Of a stretch of DNA of 18,133 bases, positions 6,601-12,326 are shown one piece after another. The stretch's first letter is position 1; every line of letters starts with the position of its first letter. Position numbers and translations under genes: made by a program. The notes beneath the pieces are model-generated. The model ran no database searches. It saw only the letters and a program-made list of their open reading frames with translations, and was not told the DNA's origin. The DNA comes from CAYOBW01 sp964402115 (lineage in GTDB: Bacteria; Verrucomicrobiota; Kiritimatiellia; UBA8416; CAYOBW01), in NCBI GenBank assembly GCA_964402115.1, contig CAYOBW010000136.1:1-18133 (forward strand), in the 5' to 3' direction.

Positions 6601-9600
6601 CATCAACCCGTCGGCCAGCCTCGAGCTCGGCGACACGTATGCCGTTCTGATTGATGGGAACGCGGTCGAGGACCCGGCCGGCAACAACTTTGCCGGGATT
6701 GCGGCCGACACGGCGTGGCGCTTCACCGTCTTCCAGGTCCCCACGGTCAACAACGCCGGCGGGGCGACGGGACTCGGCATCGGCACGGCCACGCTGAACG
6801 GCCAGGTCGTCTCCGACGGCGACAGCGCCCTGACCCACGTGCGCATCTACTTCGGGGACAACGACGGCGGCGCGACGCACAACTGGGATGCCACGCACGT
6901 CTTCGACGCCGGAGCGGTCGCCGAAGGCGTGCCCTTCTCCTGCAACCTGGCCGGCCTGCTCTACGGCGTTACGTACACCTATCGCACCTACGCCGCAAAC
7001 GGCGTCGGCGAGGTCTGGTCGGCCCCGGCGACGTTCACGACGCTGGCGCCAGCGGGGACCGGAGCGGCGGGTATCACCTACCATCCTATTACAGGGGACG
7101 CGGACTGCGGCATTAGCGACACCACGACGTACACGCACGCCGTCGATTTTGGCTCGGACAGCCCCCGCGCGCTGATCAACGGCGTGCAGTTCCAAGCCGG
7201 AGGTACGACGTTCGGTTCCATCGCCGGGACAGCGGCGACGATCGGGACGGGAACGACCACGATTCCCACTGCTCATAGCGGCAGCAGCGATGCGGCGCCC
7301 TACCTCAACGGCGCCGCCTACTGCCACATGGAAGATCTCGTCGAGGACATGAACTACAATGACGCGACGGGGATCATCACGCTCACCGGCCTAACCCCCG
7401 GGACGTCCTATCGGTTCCGACTCTACAATCGCCAGTGGGGGACAACGGCCGGGAGCATCCGCGGGCAAAACATCGGCTTCGATACCGACGGGGTTGGTTC
7501 GGACATCTCCGGCGCCGAGCACACCGCCGCGTTCGAGGCGGACGATGCCAGCCAGCCGGATCCGAGCTTTGGCACATTCTCGCAGGTCTATGCGCTGACC
7601 TGCGACTATGCGCTGTCGCCCGGTGTGAGCACCCTGACTGTCTATGTCAACATGAAGGCAGGCGATTCCGGCACCTACCACCTGTACGGACTTACGAACG
7701 AGGAGTTGCCCCCCGCCGGCGCGGGTTTCTCCATCACCAACACCGCGGCGACGAACATCACGGCGACAACAGCCGACCTGGTGGGAACGCTGAACGCGAC
7801 GCAGTCGGTGTTCACCGTCTACGCGTACTACGGCCCGAACGACAATGCCGACGCCGCGGCCTGGCTGGCGGACGGCGATGCGGCGAGCGTGCTGGTCGGC
7901 ACGTTTACGAACGTGGTGGGACACTCGGTCACTGGCTCGGTCTCGTCGCTCATCGCCGACACCCCCTACTACTACACGCTGGTCGCGTCGAACGCCGTGA
8001 CGAACATCTGGGCGACGCCCAACACGGGCTTTACCAGCGACCGTCCACCGGCGTTGCTCGCGCTCAGCCCCGCCAATAACGCCGCGGGCGTCGCGCCCAA
8101 CGCGAATTTGGTGGCAGCTTTCGACGAGAACATCGTGTTGGTCAATGGCGGGGTCATCACGCTCACGAACCTGACGGCTGAGACGGCGACCACGATCATG
8201 CTGCCCGACGCGCAGGTGACGGTGACCGGCGACACGAACCTCACGATCAATCCGGCGGCGAACCTGGACGCCGGCGACACGTACGCCGTGCTGATCGACG
8301 CGCATGCGGTCGCCGACACGGTCGCGAACGCGTATGCCGGGATTGCCGGCACCGGCACATGGCGTTTCACGGTCGCGGCCGCCGACGCGATCCCGCCCGT
8401 GATCACCGGCCTGAGCCCTGCCAGCAACACGCCGGACTCCCCCGTGGCCGGAAACCTGGTCGCGACGTTCGACGAGAGCATTGTGCTGATCCCCGGCGGG
8501 GTCGTCACGCTCACGAATCTGACCGACCACACGGCGACGGCGATCACGCTGCCCGACGCGCGGATTTCGGCGGCTGGGACACAACTCACGATCAATCCGG
8601 CGTCGAACCTGGAGTTCGGGGACACGTATGCCGTGCTGGTGGACGGTAACGCCGTGGAGGACGTGTGGGGGAACCACTTCGCCGGCATCGCCGCCGACAC
8701 GGCCTGGCGCTTGACGACCGAAATCGAGCCGGCGATCGTGGCCCTGAATCCCGCGAACAACGCCACCGGCGTGGAACCCGGCGACAACCTGGTCGCGACG
8801 TTCAACAAGAACATCGCGCTCGTCGCCGGCGGGACCATCACGATCCGCAATCTGACCCAGGCGACCGACACGACGATCACGCTGCCTGACACGCGGGTGT
8901 CGGCCGCCGGGGCGCTCCTCACGATCAACCCGGCGGCGGACCTGCTGGTGGGGCGGCACTACGCCGTCCGCATCGACGCGACTGCGGTAGAGGACCTGAA
9001 CGGCAACGCCTTCGCGGGGATCGCCGACGACGCGACCTGGAACGTCACGATCCGGGAGGCGGTCACGACCACGTACACTGGCCCCAATACGTCGAATGCC
9101 GACACGTGGAACAACGCAGCCAACTGGAACAATGGTGTTCCGACCGGCCAGATGAACGCGGTCATCCCCGTCGGCAAGCTGACCTGCTGCTGGAAGGCGG
9201 ACACCACGCCGACACCGACCTACACCGGCAATCTGACGATCAACGGGACACTGCAGATCGGATGGACTACCACAGCAGGCTACCAGACGAGCTACAACTC
9301 TCTCGGGGCGGTGGGGTCCACGACGATCTTCATGGGCAGCGGTGCGGTGATCGGTACGCGCATGGGCGGCACACCCAGTTTCCCGGCCATCCAGTTGAAC
9401 GGGAACGCCACGATCTCGTTCGGCGATTCAACCCAGACTCCGGCCACCTCGACATTCGGCCAGGGGATCACGGGAGCGTATAGACTGACGCTCCAGAGCA
9501 ACGCCGGAAACCCGGAGACGCTGAGCACGGCCAATGGCTTCTCCGAGCTCATCCTCAACGCGCTGTCGGGACGGGGGGGAAGCCAATGGACCCTGCGGGC

Positions 9601-11722
9601 TAATGCCGCCGGTTCGCTCGGCACCGGCAACGTGACGGTCAACCACACTTCGAACCTCAGCCCGCAACTCCACATCGGCGCGGCGAACGCGATGGCCGAC
9701 ACGGCGTCGCTGTACCTGAACGGCTTGGGGCCGCTCGGCGACGGAGCGAACCGGCTGCGTTTGGACGCCAACGACACGATCGCGAAGCTCTTCCTGAACG
9801 GCGTGCAGCAGCCCTATGGGACGTACGGTCGGGTCGGACTGGCGGGTGTGGACTACAACGTGTCGTGGATGAGCGCGAGCGGCAATGGGGTCCTCACGGT
9901 TCCGCCGCCTCCGTCGGGCTACTGGGATCTGAACGGCGCCACGGCCGGCGCCGGCAGCGCCTCGCCGGCCGGGACCTGGGACGCGGTTAGCACGTACTGG
10001 AACAGCCTCGACGACGGCAGCGGTAGCGTTTCGTCCTGGCCGGCCGGCCAGCCGGCCATCTTTGCCGCCGGCTCCGACGCCATCGGGACTTACACGGTCA
10101 CGGTGGACGGCACGCACGACACCAGCGGCCTTGTCTTCGAGGAAGGCACGGTCACGTTGGCGGGTGGCACCTTGCGCCTGACGGCGGAGTCCGCCGCGCA
10201 CGTCGCCGCGGGGTTGACCGCCACGGTCTCGTCCACGCTTGCCAACGACGCCACGGCCTGGCAACTCTCCAAGGGCGGTGACGGAACGCTCGTCCTGGGC
10301 GGCGCCAACACGTATGCCGGCAGCACCAAGCTCGAGGGCGGCACGCTGTCGGTTGCGAGCCTGGCCAACGCCGGGGCGAACTGCAACATCGGCAGCTACC
10401 CGATGGCGGGGGCGGGCGGGTTGCTCTTTGCCGGCGGCACGCTGCGCTATACCGGCGGCACGGTCTCCATTGACCGCGGCTTCACGCTCAGCGGCAGCGC
10501 GACCCTCGACGTGAACGGCGCGGGCACGGCCTTGACCCTGGGCGACGTCGTGGCGGCTACACTGTCCGGCACGCTGACCGTCACCGGTGGCGCCGGCAGC
10601 AGTCTTGCGCTGGGTGACTTCAGACTGCGCAATGTCAGCGCGACGCTTAATCCAACGGCGGTCAGTTTGACGCTGGCCACGGTTAGGGGAGACACCGACT
10701 ATGGCCAGCCTGATTCCACGCTGACGCTCAGCGGCACGACCACCGGTAACACGATTGTCGGCAACCTGACGGCGATTAACGACCACCCCAACGGGTGGGA
10801 CAAGGGGTTGTGGATCGCGAAATCCGGCGCCGGCAGCTGGGCGATTACCGGCGCGATCAACTGCAATGCGAATACCGGCGCCAAGGTGACTGTGGATGGT
10901 GGCACCCTGACCCTGACGAATCCAAACAGCACGTACAGTGGTGCTTTAACCGTTCGCAACGGCACGCTGAGCGTGCCGTTGGTCAACAACGCGAGCGCCA
11001 ACGGTCCGCTCGGCAACAGCGCGGCGGCGGTGTCTCTGGGCGACACGGGCGGGCAGACCGGCATGCTGCGCTACACGGGCGGTACGGCGAGCAGTACCAA
11101 GGCCTTCACGATGGCGACGGGCGGCACGGGTACCTTCCAGGTGGACAGCGGAGCGGCCGCGCTGACGCTGAGCGGCGCAATCGGTGGCAGTGGCGGCCTG
11201 ACCAAGACCGGCACGGGCACGCTGATCCTGGCTGGCGCCAACTCCCACAGCGGCGCCACGGCTGTCGACAACGGTACGCTGCGGGTTAGCAGTTCGCTGC
11301 CCAGTGCCGTGGTGACGATCAACAACGGTGGCACCCTGGGCGGCACGGGCACCCTCGGTGGTTCGCTCAGCGTGCTGTCCGGCGGTACCCTCGCCCCGGG
11401 GGCGTCGACGGGAACCCTGACGGCTGCCAACGTCGTTATCGCCGTGGGTGGCAAGCTGGCGATCGAGATCGACGGCAGCCAGACGCCCACGCGCGACGTG
11501 CTGGCTGTGGGCGGGGCGCTGAACATCACGGGTGCGACGCTTAATCTCGCTTTCTCCGGTGCGCGCCCCACGCCGCCGTACGTGATCGCCACGTATGGTG
11601 CGCTGACGGGCACCTTCGGCGTTGTCAACGGCCTGCCGGCCGGCAGTGCCATCAACTACGGCTACAACAGCGGGACGGCGATCGCCATCGAGCCAGCGGC
11701 GACCATCTTCATCGTACGCTAG
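3671..11722 (+). CDS. Giant modular PATR / Ig-like secreted protein (2683 aa)
   Basis: One uninterrupted frame with signal peptide MKQHTRAAMAITVMVGLATGAVQA (cleavage near 24). Order: beta-sandwich 25-205 closing in LIDNVQVDAV; YWDIS module 210-358; PATR repeats to about 905 (e.g. LTKNGTGTLLLSGASTYSG near 600, LELTGVNTYTGPTTV near 740), ending like a passenger C-terminus; SbsA-type Ig-like repeat 911-1021; Fn3-like 1022-1130; unrecognised domain 1134-1347; Fn3-like 1352-1455; Ig-like repeats 1458-1568, 1574-1683, 1686-1794; NAD-W module 1801-2077, ending GVLTVPPPPSG; YWDLNG module 2084-2227; PATR repeats (LTKTGTGTLILAGANSHSG near 2515); end PAATIFIVR-stop. There is no autotransporter barrel, sortase motif or PEP-CTERM, so how it is anchored or secreted past the outer membrane is unknown. 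Catalytic residues are not evident. Role inferred: extracellular structural or adhesive protein. Confidence 0.9.
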   Translation: MKQHTRAAMAITVMVGLATGAVQAAVVFTANFESPTVTGYDQQPPLPSGWVAAAQGYNASRHGLNNKSSGNFTAPAGNNQAYCFRYTNSGLTTGAGVIGVLAANVTYTISFNVATDLGSPPGTAYTVQLIAFGTGAARDDCRSTPSGSTLLASRTGTATSNNMSQSDSFSFTASDASADLGKDIGIRLIGATSAALIDNVQVDAVDNKRYWDISDTTPGAGGATPAGLWNAANTLWNPVSAGTGTAAAWTAGRVATFAAGTDATGSYIVTVDGLQDISGLTFEEGTVTLAAGASPQLRLTANSEVYVPSLFTATVAAPFTQDATPRVLTKVGPGMLALSGDNSAATGGMAINGGAIRFESAAAINGTTRNVTVNAAGTVVFGSSFGAGNIPAALLGRIVAASAGAVAADNYDGTAFNFNTPSLTAASLGAVGSVTYTGALTPNGTAYRLGGGGGTLTMANANALTGARTLTVGGSGTVVLSADNNYTSGTTLNGGTLVIGSATALGSGTLTIAGAGTVRASGTVVIANTVAANSDFSIAGTGSLTLSGTTTLNANRIITLNTTAGTTTFAGIGGANRTLTFSGNGNTAVSGPITTGTGTLTKNGTGTLLLSGASTYSGVTTISASGGTLQFAKQVSLYNNNPANWLKTLIIVNTGSTLALNVGGPGEFTTGDITTLLANLAVGINNNGLRSGSKIAFDTANASPSTFAVADNIANSGGTGGGAIGLRKLGANTLELTGVNTYTGPTTVEAGALLVNSPGSLASGSAVAVNGGTLGGSGAIGGSVTVASAGSLAPGAAAGTLAIGGNLDISAMAAGTGKLNFELDAQAGPNDRVAVSGTLAIGAGALGFSDFVFTDLGGVEVGTYTLITSSGIHGGDSLDGADLSGPFAGMTGTLQINGNNLELVISGGDSFPPTVASLSPINNATGVNAVADLNATFNENIQLIAGGVVTLMNLTDASATPITLPDAQVSAAGAVLTINPSASLELGDTYAVLIDGNAVEDPAGNNFAGIAADTAWRFTVFQVPTVNNAGGATGLGIGTATLNGQVVSDGDSALTHVRIYFGDNDGGATHNWDATHVFDAGAVAEGVPFSCNLAGLLYGVTYTYRTYAANGVGEVWSAPATFTTLAPAGTGAAGITYHPITGDADCGISDTTTYTHAVDFGSDSPRALINGVQFQAGGTTFGSIAGTAATIGTGTTTIPTAHSGSSDAAPYLNGAAYCHMEDLVEDMNYNDATGIITLTGLTPGTSYRFRLYNRQWGTTAGSIRGQNIGFDTDGVGSDISGAEHTAAFEADDASQPDPSFGTFSQVYALTCDYALSPGVSTLTVYVNMKAGDSGTYHLYGLTNEELPPAGAGFSITNTAATNITATTADLVGTLNATQSVFTVYAYYGPNDNADAAAWLADGDAASVLVGTFTNVVGHSVTGSVSSLIADTPYYYTLVASNAVTNIWATPNTGFTSDRPPALLALSPANNAAGVAPNANLVAAFDENIVLVNGGVITLTNLTAETATTIMLPDAQVTVTGDTNLTINPAANLDAGDTYAVLIDAHAVADTVANAYAGIAGTGTWRFTVAAADAIPPVITGLSPASNTPDSPVAGNLVATFDESIVLIPGGVVTLTNLTDHTATAITLPDARISAAGTQLTINPASNLEFGDTYAVLVDGNAVEDVWGNHFAGIAADTAWRLTTEIEPAIVALNPANNATGVEPGDNLVATFNKNIALVAGGTITIRNLTQATDTTITLPDTRVSAAGALLTINPAADLLVGRHYAVRIDATAVEDLNGNAFAGIADDATWNVTIREAVTTTYTGPNTSNADTWNNAANWNNGVPTGQMNAVIPVGKLTCCWKADTTPTPTYTGNLTINGTLQIGWTTTAGYQTSYNSLGAVGSTTIFMGSGAVIGTRMGGTPSFPAIQLNGNATISFGDSTQTPATSTFGQGITGAYRLTLQSNAGNPETLSTANGFSELILNALSGRGGSQWTLRANAAGSLGTGNVTVNHTSNLSPQLHIGAANAMADTASLYLNGLGPLGDGANRLRLDANDTIAKLFLNGVQQPYGTYGRVGLAGVDYNVSWMSASGNGVLTVPPPPSGYWDLNGATAGAGSASPAGTWDAVSTYWNSLDDGSGSVSSWPAGQPAIFAAGSDAIGTYTVTVDGTHDTSGLVFEEGTVTLAGGTLRLTAESAAHVAAGLTATVSSTLANDATAWQLSKGGDGTLVLGGANTYAGSTKLEGGTLSVASLANAGANCNIGSYPMAGAGGLLFAGGTLRYTGGTVSIDRGFTLSGSATLDVNGAGTALTLGDVVAATLSGTLTVTGGAGSSLALGDFRLRNVSATLNPTAVSLTLATVRGDTDYGQPDSTLTLSGTTTGNTIVGNLTAINDHPNGWDKGLWIAKSGAGSWAITGAINCNANTGAKVTVDGGTLTLTNPNSTYSGALTVRNGTLSVPLVNNASANGPLGNSAAAVSLGDTGGQTGMLRYTGGTASSTKAFTMATGGTGTFQVDSGAAALTLSGAIGGSGGLTKTGTGTLILAGANSHSGATAVDNGTLRVSSSLPSAVVTINNGGTLGGTGTLGGSLSVLSGGTLAPGASTGTLTAANVVIAVGGKLAIEIDGSQTPTRDVLAVGGALNITGATLNLAFSGARPTPPYVIATYGALTGTFGVVNGLPAGSAINYGYNSGTAIAIEPAATIFIVR
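4298..4745 (+). repeat. YWDLNG module, copy 2
   Basis: Residues 210-358 of the giant protein: YWDISDTTPGAGG, PAGLWNAANTLWN, AWTAG, FAAGTDATGSYIVTVDG, LTFEEGTVTL, then a PATR strand (LTKVGPGMLALSG). Homologous to 855-1274 (minus) and 9920-10350. Confidence 0.8.
6401..6733 (+). repeat. SbsA-type Ig-like repeat 1
   Basis: Residues 911-1021: FPPTVASLSPINNATGV, FNENIQLIAGGVVTL, LPDAQV, LTINPSASLELGDTYAVLID, AVEDPAGNNFAGIA and WRFTV. It matches the bacterial Ig-like family of surface-layer proteins (SbsA_Ig/Big_5). It is separated from copies 2-4 by about 1.3 kb of other domains. Confidence 0.85.
7070..7711 (+). other. Unrecognised ~214-residue domain between two Fn3-like domains
   Basis: Encodes residues 1134-1347 of the giant protein, from ITYHPITGDADCGISDTTTY through HAVDFG, INGVQFQAGG, YLNGAAYCHMEDLVEDMNYN, LTGLTPGTSYRFRLYNRQWG and YALTCDYAL to TYHLYGLTNEELPP. 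The strand pattern suggests a galactose-binding-like beta-sandwich. It has three cysteines (DADC, AYC, LTC), rare elsewhere in the protein. I cannot assign a family. Confidence 0.45.
8042..8374 (+). repeat. SbsA-type Ig-like repeat 2
   Basis: Residues 1458-1568: RPPALLALSPANNAAGVAP, FDENIVLVNGGVITLTNLT, LPDAQVTV, LTINPAANLDAGDTYAVLID, WRFTV. Same 111-residue length as repeat 1. Confidence 0.85.
8390..8719 (+). repeat. SbsA-type Ig-like repeat 3
   Basis: Residues 1574-1683: IPPVITGLSPASNTPDSP, FDESIVLIPGGVVTLTNLT, LPDARISAAG, LTINPASNLEFGDTYAVLVD, WRLTT. Confidence 0.85.
8726..9052 (+). repeat. SbsA-type Ig-like repeat 4
   Basis: Residues 1686-1794: EPAIVALNPANNATGVEP, FNKNIALVAGGTITIRNLT, LPDTRVSAAG, LTINPAADLLVGRHYAVRID, WNVTI. 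The most diverged copy. Confidence 0.8.
9071..9481 (+). repeat. NAD-W module, intact copy (partner of 3201-3608)
   Basis: Residues 1801-1937: TYTGPNTSNADTWN, AVIPVGKL, YTGNLTI, IGWTTT, SYNSLG, TTIFM, RMGGTPSFPAI, FGQGITGAY. The upstream truncated ORF carries the same 136-137-residue block. Here it continues without a break into a beta-helix-like stretch and the passenger-end motif LFLNGVQQPYGTYG. Confidence 0.8.
9920..10350 (+). repeat. YWDLNG module, copy 3
   Basis: Residues 2084-2227 of the giant protein: YWDLNGATAGAG, PAGTWDAVSTYWN, SWPAGQ, FAAGSDAIGTYTVTVDG, LVFEEGTVTL, then a PATR strand (LSKGGDGTLVLGGANTYAG). It is closer in its opening residues to copy 1 in the divergent minus-strand gene than to copy 2 in the same protein. 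Confidence 0.8.
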
Positions 11723-11771
11723 GGGTCGAGAGCCGAGACGTGGAGCCGGAGCAGGAAAGGGAGCCGACGAC

Positions 11772-12173
11772 ATTACGAGGAAACAGTGGATTAGCGGGCT
11801 GCTGCTAACGACGGGGTGCGCCGCGGCGCCTGCCGCGCCGGTTCTAGATGTGCCCTTCGACACGCTGACGGTCAGCACAAGTACCCGCAGCCGGCGCTGG
11901 ACATCTGGCGCCATTTCGAGGTCGACAACAATGGCGGCCCCTTGAGGCTGTGGAACCCCGGCGTTGCGGGGACGGCGGCGCCGGGGTTCGGCGGCGAAGC
12001 GCCGGAGGGGCAGATGGTTATGCGCTGTGTGCTCTGGAAGACCCGCTGAAGCATGCCACCACTGCCTATGCGGCTTACGATGACTCACGATCGAGACGGC
12101 TTCCGATCCACCCCCGCCGCCTCCTCCGCCTCCTCCGCCCAAGCCTCCAGGCACTCTGCTGGTGATCCGGTGA
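11772..12173 (+). pseudogene. Frameshifted lipoprotein pseudogene with poly-Pro and VIR tail
   Basis: Coding-like text continues through three successive frame changes. From 11772: ITRKQWISGLLLTTGCAAAP, a lipobox (LLLTTGC) typical of bacterial lipoproteins, then APVLDVPFDTLTVST. From about 11880 the frame moves by -1 to KYPQPALDIWRHFEVDNNGG, LRLWNPGVAG and EGQMVM. From about 12020 it moves again to ALEDPLKHATTAYAAYDD. From about 12084 it returns to the first frame with LTIETASD, eleven prolines (12108-12140), KPPGTLLVIR and stop TGA at 12171-12173. No ATG precedes the lipobox in frame. I infer a decayed lipoprotein gene; the original family is not recognisable. Assembly errors could mimic the shifts, but three in 400 bp are unlikely. 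Its last seven residues match the ends of the two large secreted proteins in the window. Confidence 0.55.
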
Positions 12174-12326
12174 ACAGGCCGGGCCGCCCAAGGGGCCGCG
12201 TCTCATGAGAATACGGGATCAACGGGGGCCCTTTCAGGCCGCGTGGCGCAAAACAGGGTTACTGTGACTCAAGAGAGGCGTTCTGGACATGATATCGCTC
12301 GCGGCGGCGCGCCGTACTGGAGAGCG
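12174..12326. other. Short convergent spacer, nothing recognised
   Basis: This is 153 bp between the plus-strand pseudogene and the end of the minus-strand operon. It holds GC palindromes (GGGCCC; CGGCGCGCCG at 12305-12314) but no stem-loop followed by a T-run on either strand, so I do not call a terminator. Confidence 0.4.

Noticed and set aside
5495..8959. Long minus-strand open frames (610 residues at 5495-7327, 522 residues at 7391-8959)
   Set aside because: They lie antisense to the giant gene, are Arg/Asp-rich and lack signal peptides or domains. Long antisense frames are expected opposite GC-rich repetitive coding sequence.
9428..12154. Minus-strand open frames of 452 and 402 residues, the latter starting with a poly-Gly stretch
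   Set aside because: Antisense shadows of the PATR repeats; the poly-Gly is the complement of the poly-Pro codons of the pseudogene.
12305..12314. CGGCGCGCCG as a terminator of the right-hand operon
   Set aside because: Self-complementary with no loop and no T-run; short GC palindromes are common at this composition.
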